In this document: positions 14,031-26,845 of the stretch, in pieces
Layout: each line of letters starts with the position of its first letter
Position numbering within the stretch: the stretch's first letter is position 1
From: Synchiropus splendidus
Lineage: Eukaryota; Chordata; Actinopteri; Syngnathiformes; Callionymidae
Direction of reading: 5' to 3'
Assembly (NCBI RefSeq): GCF_027744825.2
Contig: NC_071338.1
Location: 25,186,001-25,250,000 of the forward strand
Length of the DNA stretch: 64,000 nucleotides
Notes under the pieces: generated by a model
What the model was told of the DNA's origin: nothing
The model's database searches: none
Seen by the model: the letters and a program-made list of their open reading frames with translations, nothing else
Program-made: the position numbers and the translations under genes

Positions 14031-15601
14031 ATTGTCCAGGAAGTGAGCGATTCAACTCACCTGACAGTGATGGCGACTGTTCATTTGCGGTCAAGGAATT
14101 CATCCGTACACAATTAAAATAACAATAAAACAAGTACTAATAGTAATTATTATTACTAAAAGCACAAAAGACAACAATAAAGAGACAGAAACGTATTTTG
14201 GCTGGTTCACTGCGTTTAATAGTGGTTTAACAACAACCTGTTTGTGTACATTTGGATTGAAATGAGGGTGAAAAAGGAAACTATAATAAAGTATATATAG
14301 AAATTGCACCATATCCCCTTATTCAAGTGACAACCATGTCTGTTATCCTCATCCCTTACATCATTGTGAACACACACTGAGTATCATCAGCATCTCTACA
14401 TCACCTAATAACTCGCTACTAGCACATGTGCTAAATAAATGAGGAGTCCTACCATTATTATTGCATTTATACGCTGTTGAGGTTATGAAAATAGGATTTC
14501 TTTTGTACAGTTTATTGTACAATATATGATGAACATTGTTTTGGTGTTGGTAATCGGTTCATTCTGATTTATCTTTTAGACTGTTAAATCTACTTCTAAA
14601 TGCCAACTTAAACCGAAGTGTGGCACGTATCCGAAGTATATATAACGTTTTTTTTTTTTTTTAATGTGAAAAGACAGTGGGGTTGTGTCTGTACAAATGA
14701 GCATACCAGACTGTAATATGATTTTTGTTGTTTTCTGGAGTAAATATATATAGATATATATATTTTTTTAATTCTGCCTCCTGTATCTTTATTGAGGAAA
14801 ATAACTCTACTCAACATTTATTGACAGATGCAGTGTGAAAGCAGGAAAAAAGGGAGAAATAAAAGTATATATCAGCTTCCACGTTTAGCGGATATATACT
14901 GGATAATGCAATATTTACTGGCTAGCTTTGAATAAGTACTTATGATACACAGACAGTTCTGGCTTTGGTGTAGCACATGATCTTTAACATTGCAACAAAC
15001 ATCTTCCTTATCTACTGCGAGAGTTAATCTTACATTGCGCTCCACACACCCCAATGCCATATTACATCAGTGGCAAAACTTTGGCTTTTTTATTGAAAAG
15101 CGTGTTTTGTTTTAACACAGAAATGTGTTTTCTTATTCTTTTCATCGTCACTTCCTCTTTATATGTGCAAATAATCTACATTTCTGTTAAAATGTCTATA
15201 CACACTTGCAAAACAAACTTGAAGCTTTGTGTTGTGCCTCAATTCTTCTAGAATCATATTATGTTCAGGAATGCAACACAAATATTGCAACAGAGTGAGC
15301 AAACCTGATTTAAAGGAGATAAAGCCAATTGTGTCCCACAGAGGTCTTTCTATTTAACTTCAGGATAACGTTCTAGAAGCAGTTAAATGTTTCATGCATA
15401 TTTCATTAGTATCAATGCCTCATAAATATATTAAAATGGGCACATTTTGTTAGTGCAGACCCTCAGTAATGTAAGTCGATAAATAGAAGATCGGAATTGT
15501 CATTGTCATTAACAGTGATAGTCTGTGAACCAATTCGGTTTGAAATGACACAGTAAATGATCACCTCATGAGTTATATAAATTGAGATGACAATTGTGGG
15601 T
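14031..15601. other. Intergenic DNA containing the likely cend1 3' UTR
   Basis: This A/T-rich DNA lies downstream of the cend1 stop on the minus strand. Minus-strand AATAAA motifs occur at 14,793-14,788 and 14,822-14,817, about 780-815 nt past the stop, so much of 14,770-15,601 may be 3' UTR. No other gene recognised. Confidence 0.4.
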
Positions 15602-15877
15602 TCAATTTCTTCTCGCCAGCAGCAAAAGCCCGAGTAAGACGGCCCCTGCAGCAATCACCGCGCCACCGATGAGAAAGGGTTTCAGATGTTCCAGAGAGTC
15701 TGTGCCAGAGGCTGCAGCATCAGCACCTGCATCCGTCTCCCCATCCTGAGGTGGAGGAACCTCGGGCTCCGGGGTGGCAGGGGCCGGGTCAGCCTTGCGT
15801 GGGGCAGCCGGCTCCTTCTTCTCTGCTTTAGACGCTGCCTTGGGTGCCGGAGTCGTGGACTTGGCCTTGGCCTCCAT
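15602..15877 (-). CDS. cend1: Cell cycle exit and neuronal differentiation protein 1-like (CEND1/BM88)
   Basis: In mammals CEND1 is a neuron-enriched tail-anchored membrane protein that favours cell-cycle exit of neural precursors. This single coding exon encodes 91 residues: a low-complexity Ala/Pro/Lys-rich cytosolic part (residues 1-60, with 'TPEPEVPPP'), then 'LKPFLIGGAVIAAGAVLLGLLLLARRN', a C-terminal membrane anchor ending in basic residues. Human CEND1 (about 149 residues) has the same plan, ending in a similar 'NPLLVAGGV...RKK' anchor. The chosen ATG has a good context (gtccATGg), and a splice acceptor 61 nt upstream ('tttttcttcag', intron edge at 15,939-15,940) makes this exon 2. polr2l nearby supports the call, since the two are close in human 11p15.5. 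Identity rests on architecture and context more than residue matches. Confidence 0.65.
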   Translation of the reverse strand: MEAKAKSTTPAPKAASKAEKKEPAAPRKADPAPATPEPEVPPPQDGETDAGADAAASGTDSLEHLKPFLIGGAVIAAGAVLLGLLLLARRN

Positions 15878-15938
15878 GGACAGAGGTGTGGCGTGGTCTG
15901 GAGGAGACTTTATAAGGTCAGCTCTGTGCTGCTTCACT

Positions 15939-17500
15939 GAAGAAAAACAGCAAACACAAATGACCAGAGTCAGAATCTAAATTAGACCAAGACCCGTTAT
16001 GATCCAGCTCAGCGGACACAGGAAGGCGCTTCATAGTCACTGTACGCGAGCAGTCAGGTGGGAGTGAGGCCTCAAATGTGACCTTGGAAAAATATGACAT
16101 TGATGGCGAGTCACTTGGGGGTGTTTAATTCTGGTCCACGCAGCTGTGACACGAGATGTTCCCTGAAAACTGACCTCCCATCTGCTGCCTGGATGACACA
16201 TTTACCGGACAAACTGTGAGGTCCTGCACTTGAGGAGCTGAATTATAGGTCATCATGGGATCTGGCTCTTGTTGAATCCACAGAATCCTCATGTTAAATT
16301 GTAGTTCTGCACTTCTCTATGCTCCAGTTGAAAAACTGCATGAGTCATAGTGGCTAAAAATAGAGCACCAGAGAAGAGGATGAGAAGCAAGATGTTCACG
16401 AAACATAAGTAAAAACTGAAACGATACAGCAGAAGGACCAGCTCTGACTGCAGCTAAAATGCACTGAGGTTTCCAGCAGAAACGATTTCACGGATCCGCA
16501 AGGAATATGCATCTTAATAAAGGCAGCGAAAGCAACACCTACCGTTCTAAATGGGATGATGAGATTAACGGAATAATTTATGTCAGGAGCGGCAGCGGTA
16601 GCCTGTAGTCAGAACGTCCTCAATATTAGAAAATGAGAGCAGAGAGATGGAGGACGCAGGAGGAGGAGAGAACGGGCTGTACCATTTGAAGGGGACCAAA
16701 GGGGGTGCACAATCTGAATAGTCTCTCTTACTCGCCGTTCAATTTCCATCGGGAAATTAATGTTATCTTACTTTTTTTTTTTGATAGAAGCAAAATGTTC
16801 AGCTTCTCAAGAGATTATTTATTGTTATTTGTGCATATCAGTCACATTCGAATTGCCCATGTAAAGATGGACAACACTGTTGTTTACAATTATATCTGCG
16901 TATTACTGCTTTATTGTTTAGTGTGTTTTAACATGCGTTTTTCAGTACAGCAGATGTCGAACAAATGTGTGTCCGCAATGACTTCTCACGTGACCCGAAT
17001 ACGTCTTGACAGTAGCACAGCTATTTCCATGTGTTTGATTTATAACGTGACGTTGAACCACGCCCAATGTACGCCAAGCCAAAGAGGAACACAATGAGTC
17101 AAGATACTAATCTGACTTGTGACGCTATTCAACGACGAGCGTGCTATGAAACGCAACAGTCACTAAATTGCCCAAATACTGAATGCGCATCCAATCTATT
17201 AACTAGCGTGTTGTTATTAGAGTACTGGCGACGAAGCTACGATTAGAAATGTGTTCTAAGATTAATGTCGAGTAAAAGTGCCGGAGTTGAGATCGGCGCT
17301 GTTGTGTTACGTTAAACTTCGGTTGTCTCCATGGAAACAAGTGTAGACGTGAACGCGATAACAAATCTGTGAGGATGTTGAACTTAGCGATGCACAACAA
17401 CCTTTTTGTGCTATGTGTTTAAATACCACCGCGATGATATATTAAAACATCATCAAGCTATTAGATATTGATATAGGTTTCGGTTTTACTCAGAAATATC
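15939..17500. other. cend1 upstream region with candidate non-coding first exon
   Basis: A minus-strand donor (GTAGGT at 16,542-16,537) preceded by a pyrimidine-rich stretch could end a non-coding cend1 exon of about 16,543-16,690. This is a guess from splice signals alone. The rest (16,700-17,500) holds frames without recognisable domains. Confidence 0.25.
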
Positions 17501-17559
17501 AGAATATTAAGGAAAATGGTTTCGAAACAGGTCGACGGGGTTAGTGTCAAGTCATGTTT

Positions 17560-18251
17560 GCATCGGGCGTGAAACAGCAGACGAGAGTCATCTTGGGCCT
17601 TTTCTTCTTTGAGCGAGTCGCTGTTTCCTTGGTATCGGACAAACCACCGGCGGCGCTCTTCCTCCGCAGGATCTCCGCCGAGCGTCTTCCATTTACCGAG
17701 AGAGAAAACGGGTCAGGTGTGCGTAATCAGAGCGCCATATCTGTCAGACTGAACGCGGAAGGGGCGGGGGTCTCCCATTCGGTAGTTTTCAACTGGGGAA
17801 GTGTCCCGGGGATGGGCCGGGTGATCGCGAAATGCCGCCTCCGTGTTGCTCGCAGCGATTCGGGAGTTGTCCAGCTGCTGGTACGCACCGTCTGCTGACG
17901 CCAACCTAGGACTGGGAGAGGGTTTTTTTTCGTTTTGTGACCAAAATCAAAGGACTGTTCCTCAGCAGGATCTGAGAAAACACCGAAGCAAATCTCATGA
18001 ATGTTCCGATTCATGGTTCTGGTCCGCTCGGCGTCGGAAGCCACAGCTGTTTTATGCCTTCAGGTCCACGCATGCACCGGTTGAAATGACGTCCAAGCGG
18101 TGGTTCTGATTGATCGACCAGACCCGCGAGAATCCACGTCGTGTATCTGCGCCGGGGAGAGCGAGGCTGAGGCGGGTCAGAAGCCGGGAGGATATGGGAG
18201 AGAGAGTGGAACCCAAGCAGCGGCTCTTGGCGAGACGTCGTCGAAATACAG
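17560..18251 (+). promoter_or_regulatory. dagla: CpG-rich block: inferred dagla promoter and non-coding exon 1
   Basis: This is among the most G+C- and CpG-dense stretches of the window, between cend1 (-) and dagla (+). A donor (AG|GTGAGA) follows 18,251. The first coding dagla exon at 35,299 starts with an acceptor and only 7 nt of leader, so an upstream non-coding exon is required, and human DAGLA also has one. Joining the two would give a 17.0 kb first intron. Several small frames overlap here; none resembles a protein. Confidence 0.45.
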
Positions 18252-20301
18252 GTGAGATGACGCTCGCGTGTGTTCGGAACACGGTGCCGCTTAGAAATCC
18301 AGGCGAGAGCCGAGGAATTTAGGCCAGAAAACAAGCACACAGGCCACAGGATGCCACCTTGAGGAGCCGTCCTAGTCATCGAGATTACACCAGGCTACTG
18401 GTCTACATTACTTGTTGGGAAAGACGCCACTGTTGACCGCAAACACACTCGATCTACGTCTTCCATCGGGTTAATATGATCAGCCGCATCATGAGCCGCA
18501 ACTGATGGTCTCTGTTAATGTAAACAAACTTGCATAGCCCCAGATCCATGTTGCAAAAATGAGGTTAGCCTTTAAATTGAAGACACATACAGGTGACATG
18601 TGTCAGTGAAAAGGGGTGTGTAAGGGGTTAACTCTGGGTCACCGTCACCCCTTGAAGAAAAACTGTCAAGTACATCAGATGTGTGTCACAAGTCGTGAAA
18701 TGAGTTGGATACACTTGTGCAGCATGATGGAAATTATGTTTTAAATTCAGTTGCTGGCCGACTGTTTTAACACTTCAATGTTTGTGTACATGTTGTTCTC
18801 ATTTTAGTTTTGTTAGTCCAACAAACAGCCCTGTCCCAAGTTTCCCAACTTCAACATGACACCCATACGTCTCGTCACGTCAAGGGAAGCAAACACACAG
18901 AAAATATATGCATGAAAACAACTCAAAAAGGGTTGTATTTTAGCTAAGAAGCACAAATTATGGCAAGGTCTCCTCCTCAGATCTTGAGTAATGACCGCCA
19001 GAATGAACTGTGTCTCTCTACTGTGTGTACAAAGGAATATTGCAAGAGTTTAACAATGTCTCATTTCCTCTCGTAAGTCTTTTTTATAGTCAATTTTCCG
19101 GTTCTGTATCTGTTTTGAAATACTCTAGTGGAAGCACTCTGACTCATCGACTCAGTGGAAATAGGAGGACCCCAATTTTTTTATCACTGCTGAGCAGAGC
19201 AACTACACAAGCAGAAAGAGTTTATCAACGCGAATGAAGCTGTTGCATGTATGGCATCCGCACATGACGACTGCTCGCTTTGTAACTACAGTATTAGACA
19301 AACTGGTGCAGCTCTATGGTCACAATAGTGTTATTCACTGTTAATTTATTGTCGCCTGTAACTTTTAAAACAGCTTATCTGTATGTTCAAAGGAAGATGG
19401 TTCGAAGATTTGGGGTTCAAAACACTGCTGCCATTAATAACAATAATTAATAGCAACCACAAATTTTGTTGTATTGTAGTTTAGTATTATGTATTAAGTA
19501 TTGTCCCAAGAATATAGGGATGATAAATGTGATGATCATACAGCATTTTGGGCAAACACCAGAGTACGATTTTAATAAAATGAAACTGTCCTACACAACT
19601 GACATTTAGTTCTTCTCAGATCTAATTCCCTCATTATGTTACGGCTCATTTCCTAAAAAAGGAGTGCAATGCCAGAGACCTTGAAGTTTGAGATTCAAGC
19701 CATTGAGAAATTCGGAGTTCAAAAACAAAAACAACTGCACCTACTTGTGTAGAACGCTGCCTGATAAATGCTGTCAAGTAGCAAATCCAACTTTGATGGC
19801 ACAAATTTGGCATCATCTATGAATAAGGAAATAAACGTCCTAGTCAAAGAGGGACAAGAAAATGGAGAAAAAAAACTAACCTGGGTCGCCACAGCTAGAA
19901 AGAAGATAAACCTAGTTCATTTTCCACATTGCCATTTTAGGAATCATTTTGGAAGGGCTGGGTATTTAAGCCCAATGCCATTGTTAACCAGGTGCTATCT
20001 TGGTTACACTTAATTATTTTACACTGGCAAGAGGAATCTTGCACTTGTTCTGCCACTTTCCCATTGAATGTCTGAGTGATATTTTTGTCACAATCCTCAG
20101 GACGTGCGTGTGAATCATTTTTATGGGCAGAGAAAGTGTTTGATATTGACAGCTTCCTTATGCCTTCATTGCAAAGTCGGTTGTTACGTGGAAAATTGAA
20201 CAAATGGTTGCACATTTGATCGCACCTCTTGTCCAAGCTTAAACACTTTGTGCAATATTAACCACATTTTTCTGCATAAATTCCGGCTGTTGTAATTTAA
20301 G

Positions 20302-20927
20302 TAGGGATGCGATACCGGGCCTGAATAGTCGTACTCATAGAATGACCACTGATACCATGAGACTGATACCGCTTTATGTAGGGATGCACCAAATTTAAAA
20401 TTTGTGGCCAAATTTGAAGAAAATTTTGGATTCTTGGCCTAATAATACTGAATATTCAGTGTCTTTTCTACACTTTAAAAGAATCCATTGTCAACACTGT
20501 CTTTAGACTTCGGATCACACTTAAGCGTTGCCATGACGGCAGTCAGAACCGGCACCATGGACAATGATCAAATAAAGCGGAAGCGTGTGATACATCGGAA
20601 AGTCAAAATCATTTCCACTTTCGTTGAACCGCTCCTGTTCGGTCAACAGCCGACCAGGCAGTGAGCTGGGGAGTCACTGCTGAAGGATGAGGTTTGTGTT
20701 GCCAGATTTTTCTTGGTGCTTCAAGAATGGTAGAGTGGGTTTCCTGAATTTCATCAGCAAGTTCATTTTTGTGTTATGGTTTAGAAGCAAAAAACTTGCA
20801 AAAGGCTTGAATGGTGTGGTCACGTCACACACCCCATTTTGGCTTCTTTGTGTAATGGCGGAAGTACTCAGTATCGGCGAGTACTTGCATACATACATTT
20901 TGGAAAAAACATATCAGTACATCCCTA
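20302..20927. mobile_element. Non-autonomous hAT-like element with 8-bp target-site duplication
   Basis: The ends are 'TAGGGATG' and its reverse complement 'CATCCCTA'. Flanking octamers AATTTAAG (20,294-20,301) and AATTTACG (20,928-20,935) match at 7 of 8 positions, the target duplication length of hAT elements. A second 'TAGGGATGCACCAAATTT' terminus at 20,379 suggests another element inserted inside. No coding capacity seen. Confidence 0.7.
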
Positions 20928-22812
20928 AATTTACGTAAATGCTGGTATCATTTAAGTTAATATCGAAACTTAACATATCAAAGACATGTTAAGCTGAAAA
21001 TGTTTGGAGTCATCTTGATGCAATGAAAGGCAAATATTAGCAACTGTTGTGCAAATTTAGAGTGAGAGTGATATTCAAACATTTGATAAAGCACAGAGGG
21101 ATCTATCTTGGTTGTTTGCTCATATTTCCTTGCCAGAAAATGTATTTTTTGCTGGACGCTTCACACTGTGTGAGTTATGTCTCTGTCTGAAGTACAAGCC
21201 ACCCACATTTGTGTTTTAAGCAATCGTTAAAATGTTGTATACATGAATAATGTGATAATTGTGGGTCTTTGAAGTTAATAGTATGTCTGTCCTGCATCTT
21301 TTTTAAAACCGAGGTAGAAGGCGACAGTGTGCTGCGATCATGTATAGAACCATGTCTGTCAATGTACCTGGAGCAGCCAAGATGTTCATTTACGTTACGA
21401 ACCAGGGTGCACGAGTTGATGGTCTTGTTTATCTCTTCCTGTTGTTATTGCTTGTAATTTAGGTTGGGATTTAGGAGCAGCCTGTGTCTTTCTTAGTTCA
21501 CTATCTTGGATTGCAGTTCTGATTTAAGATGGCGAGTTAATGTCAGTGCAGAAAAGCGTTGCTCACAAAAAATTATCAGTTGATCACATTCTTTGGCGCC
21601 TTGTAATCTGAAAAAGTGTGCTGTACTTTTGGTTGTCAGCTCAAGATTAACAGCAAACACAGCAAAAGATGAAGATAACTTGGTCTGTTTGGATGAGCGT
21701 CACTAAGGTATGTGAGGTAAAATCACTTTAGCCAGTGAAGGTTAGTGATATTGATGGCTGTTTCTCTCTGGATGAGAACTGTAAGTGAAACTACCACAGG
21801 TGGGAGGGGTCGATCCCACCCTGGCGTGTGTAAGATATTGCTTCATGTGCGTGCCTCACTTCTTCCTCATAATACTGCAATACAAAGCCAAAAAAAATGT
21901 GTCTCCACGCCTTACAGTTGCTTCTGAAGAAGGCAGAATTTTCACCAGCAAGCTTGTTTCTTACATGGGCATCCACAGTTCAATGATATGGCTCACAACT
22001 AGGGCTGATCTATGGTAAGTGGACAAAATACCATATCTCTGTCCGTGCCTGATATCTCCATATTTATGCAATGTGATGATGGGTTGAATGGAAACCATGT
22101 ATTTTTCAAATGAAATCACAACACCAACAGCTATAGGCGGATGTTTGCCATTGTCTAGCTTCAGTTGTTGATCAAGGTCCAGCAGGTAATGACGTTTGTG
22201 GGCGTCGGGTCTGAGCGGTACATTGAAGGCTAGGTGCCAAAGTGACGTTTTCCATTGCCTCAGGTTTGCAGGCAGGACGCTGTTGTTGATGGATTCCTTT
22301 ATTCATTTCAAATATCTCCATACAGATGCAGTGTCAGTAAATAGTTCAGACCGAGTCACAGAATTGTATATGTTCAGCCTACACAAAGGTGTTTGCTGCT
22401 GCTCTGTTTGTGTTGCATTAGTGTCTGGCCTCTTTCAGTTAGCTAAACGTTCAGGTCATGCACCAGGTGAAGATATCTGACATGGCGTGTTTGGATGGAA
22501 CTAGACAGTAGCTATAACAAAGTTTTTTTTTTTTTTTAGGTGACTCTCCTCTTATACTGATCTAAATATTCAATGATTTCTGCTAAAACTGCAGGCTCGT
22601 CTAATGATATCGCAGTAAAGATAAGATTAGTCTTGGATGTATTACTGAGCACGGTGACATGATGGGCCTAGAAAACCGAATTATTGCATTAAATCTGGGA
22701 TTCTAAAATGCATGGAAACCATTTAGTCTGACTGTGGGAGAGATATTCAAATTTCTCTTATCGGACTACACAACCTGGACAAGGCGGTCAGTAGGTGGAC
22801 CAAGCTAGCAGG

Positions 22813-23211
22813 TAGGGAAGGGCGATATGGACAAAAAAAGTAATCACGATGTCGTAATTTCAGCGCTAACAATAATTACCACGATTAATGCATTTTCATT
22901 CTATTCCATGTGTTAAAGATTTAACTAATACTTGTGACCGCTTTATAATTTGTTGATGGTCCCTAACTGATGCCGGGGTGTAGTATTAGTGCTGCCTGTG
23001 AGAGTGTGTCCGCGATCAGTGAACCCTAATGGAAGCCTGTAGAGGACGACGCCGCCGCCAATACGGGAGTGGAGCGCCGTCCAATAGCCAACTATGTCTC
23101 CAGGTCCAAAGCAGCGAGTGAGACGTATGTTTATCGAATTTATCGTGAAATACCATCGTGGAGTTTGTGTTTGGCTGCATATTGCGTACAATAAATTCTC
23201 GCCTATCCCTT
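22813..23211. mobile_element. 399-bp hAT-like MITE with perfect 8-bp target-site duplication
   Basis: It starts 'TAGGGAAGGGCGATATGG' and ends 'CGCCTATCCCTT'. Flanks CTAGCAGG (22,805-22,812 and 23,212-23,219) are identical. A short interior G+C-rich stretch has no coding frame that I recognise. Confidence 0.75.
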
Positions 23212-26200
23212 CTAGCAGGTAGCTGTTTTTCTAGGACTGGTTCAAAAAGTCAAAGCATGAAAAAATACTATCTGGTGCTCCTACACTATTGATGTGGATG
23301 CAGGCTGGTGTGCACGCTGGACTGAGAGCCTGATATGAATTACAAAATCGATACACTGCAGAAGTGAAATCACCAGATTCTGCTGCATGCATTTTATAGA
23401 AGTGAGAGGAGCCTATTTCACTATTCGCTATCACTCGGTCTTTGGCTGCAGAGATTGGCAGAAGATCAAGTGTCTGAATATGGTGCAGACACTGACTGCT
23501 GCACTGAAAGCATCTGACCAGGTGAGGTGGCCATTAAGCCGGTGCCTGCTTTGTGGCGGGTTGCCATCGCCAGCTGCACCCAAACAATCGGAAATCTCCA
23601 CGTATACACAAAACCCCACATTATTTGTTGTGTGCATTCTAACAGCTCGGATGAGAGAAAGATGGAGTGGGAAGTGGTGAAAGGAATTGAGTGGGTGGCA
23701 GTGGGAGAAAAAGATGGAGAAAGAGGCAGAGGGAGAGTAGGAGTGAGTGGCACATGGCTTTCTGTCTAAAAAAAGATGAGCAACACAAAACCAGAATCTG
23801 GATAAGGAGGAGGAGAGAAGAAAAAGAAGGGCAGGGGGAAGGCTGCAGGAGAAATGTAGGTTTTCTCTGCTGAAAATGGGTGCAAAGGCCCATGTCCTCT
23901 TTCATGGGTCTGCATGTGCTGTGAAATATGAAAACCGACTGAACGAGTGTGTGGGTTTGAGCAAGCATGGCGATAAGGATGGTAGAAATAGTAGTGCGGT
24001 CAGTTCAGCGCTGTAGAGAGGAAATCTTGAGTAATGGTGGGAGTCGAAGGAACCATGTGACTTCTGATGAGGAGAATCTTGCTCGCCTCAGACTAACTCT
24101 GACTGAGGACACACGGACGTGTGACTGCAGTGGAATTTCTTGCAGAATTATGTCAGACTGTTGCACCCACTACCGTGGACTTTTCACATCAATACAGATA
24201 TTTATAGCATAAATGCTTTAGCTTGGGAAGTTCCTTAGCCATTCAGCACTAGCTGAGCCGGACCTGGTCTTTGTGACGACCATGTGTCCCAGGTCTTCCC
24301 TTTGCTGCTACACCTGTCACAGTTGTGATAGTAGCCTGCTGTTCAGAAATCGTAGTAGCATGGGGAGCAATGGCTTCCCTAGGTTTTTGTGTTTGGAGGG
24401 GTGGGAGGGGTTTGGCCTTATGATGGGTTGATGTCAGCTACGGTGACCGTTATAGTTTATTAATACAGACTACCCTCTCCAGAGAATTGTGGCGGGAAAC
24501 GCTGAGGAGATAAACTACAGTGACCACCATTCACATTTAAATAGAGAGAACGTTGAGAAAACCCTGATACGTGGATCACGAACACACAAATCAAGGTCCC
24601 AGTGTTTTCTCAATTTCCTTTTACTCATCGATTGTTTGGTCACATCACATCATCTGTATTTAAACCAGTTATTCCCACACACGCCCACAGACACACAAAA
24701 ACACTCCTGTGTACTCGTGTGTGTATACATGCTCACACCCAAACCACTACGCACACAGAAGACGTTCACGTTCAAATGTTTGTTTTTGTAATGTTGATGA
24801 TGGCTCAAAAGGTTATAACAACACTCTGCTGGGTTTGATTTGATTCTGCTCCCAACAAGGAAAAAACGGTCGGACAATAATTCCTGCTTATCAAGAGGTC
24901 ATCCGCAAAATAAGGAAGTAATACAGTGGCCATACGCTGAATTCTGTTCATAAAGGTCACAAATAATACTAGACACTCTGGTACATTTGTCAAATTCATT
25001 AGCATATTAGCTCACCTGCTTTTTGCAGTGGGGAACTTGGAGTGTAAGTTACCATGTTGTGTTTTTGGACAGGAAAATGAGGAATTAAATTTGGTTCCTG
25101 GCGTGCAGCATTCTCCCCTGTGCATTTTGATCTTCTATGCAGCAGTGTCCCCCAATACTGAGATATTTCCAGCCTAGGTGGAGTTTTCTATTGTGTCCGG
25201 TCCAGTGTTGTTACCATCAAACGAAAACTGATGAAATATTCTCGTCAACGTACCTCTATCACATGAGGAATAATGAAAACGCTGCACATGTAAGTGGCTA
25301 TAACAAAATACCGGTACATAATGCATAGTCCATTAAAACAAGCTGCAAACTATGATAAAGATTTTTGTTGACTAAGACACGATGCTAAGAGACTAAAACA
25401 CTGGACGAGAATGTCATCAATTTACATCCACAACCAGACAAATATAGCTATAACGCTAAAAGGCTCTGCTTCTTAGTCGACTTAAACAGGACTAGACCGA
25501 AAAGAGTGTAGATATAACTCAAACTAATAAAGCTATAATGACTGCAAAGGCTATGTAGTCCAGTGTGGCTCGCAATGTCGGCGCTACCTCTGTGTAAGTT
25601 GTCAAGGAGGACTGTTAATTACATGTAACGCGCTCCGCCGCCCTGTTTTGGCATCTTCTTCTTCCACCTCATCTGTCCTCATGGAGGTCTTTGTTTCCAC
25701 ATTCAGGCTGTTAAGCGAATGTAACACGCCACGCAAGCTTCATAACTTGCGTCTAAATCCAGCCTGCGCGTGTATAAGTGCCGATTATTTGCGCGTTCTT
25801 ATGAAGTCGAGGTTCGACCGTGTTGACGTCAAAGCAGAGAGCAAGCTGTGAGAGGATAACAGTCAAGATGTTTCTTCCAGGACCACCTCAGTTGCCCATG
25901 AAGAGGATGAAGCCCCTGTTCCTTATGTAGAGAAAACCAAGACAGTTTTTGAGCAGGAGAACTCTTTAAAAACAGCATTCAGTCAGAAGAAATCCTGGAC
26001 GCAGTGTATGATAATGTGGTCGTTGAAACAAAACCTACACTCCATTCCGCTCAGTTTTATTGAAAGGTGTGTGTTTATGTGGCAGATGACCTCATGAAAT
26101 AACATTAGCACTTTTATCTGTTCCGATTTGTACACCCAGAAGTGTGACTCACAAGAGGTCTGCCACACCGCTATGGCTGTACTGGCTGTTGATTTGTCTT

Positions 26201-26845
26201 CCACTAAATGTTGAATGTATTTTGGCTAACTGGCTTTGGCTCATTAGCATATTTTAAGCATTTTTTTGGAGTCTGTTTTGACAACAAAGCTGCAATAAGA
26301 GATGGGAGCCCAGCTATTGTCAGCCGCATCACATGGGTTCGAGTCGGAGCCTGGCACGCTGCAGCAAGCGCCGTGGAACACAAAAGCTTCCCTCACACAC
26401 AGGGATATCTCTTTTTATTTTTTCCTCTCGCGAAGCGTGTGCCACTTCTGAAGGGGCTCAAGTTAGAGTGAGGAGTTGGCGTGACTCGTGCCTCAAGGGG
26501 AACTGCGATCCCAGTGGGGTTCGTGACAGATATTTATCAACTCTCTTTATCACCAGCACAGATCGACGTCAGTGTTGTCTGACTTGAATTTGATAAAACT
26601 TGTGAAATGATAACAGTGTGGCACACACGGAAAGGCTGGTTTGTTCATGAGATGAGTTTATTTATAAGTAAGGTGTCAATAATTTATTTATGCCAAGTTC
26701 CAACAATGCTCTAATATTTCATTTGAGGCATCTTAAACAACCTCAGAGCAGAAGCAGTAACCTCCGTTCTAGTTACTGTTATTACTCAAAAGACAGTGAT
26801 TAAGCCCTGCTATTAGCGTCTTCACTTTCCTCTTTTAATCCTTTC

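Noticed and set aside
17554..18379. Several overlapping frames in the CpG-rich block as a new gene
   Set aside because: Stop codons are scarce in G+C-rich DNA, the frames overlap on both strands and none resembles a protein. A promoter/5' UTR explains it better.
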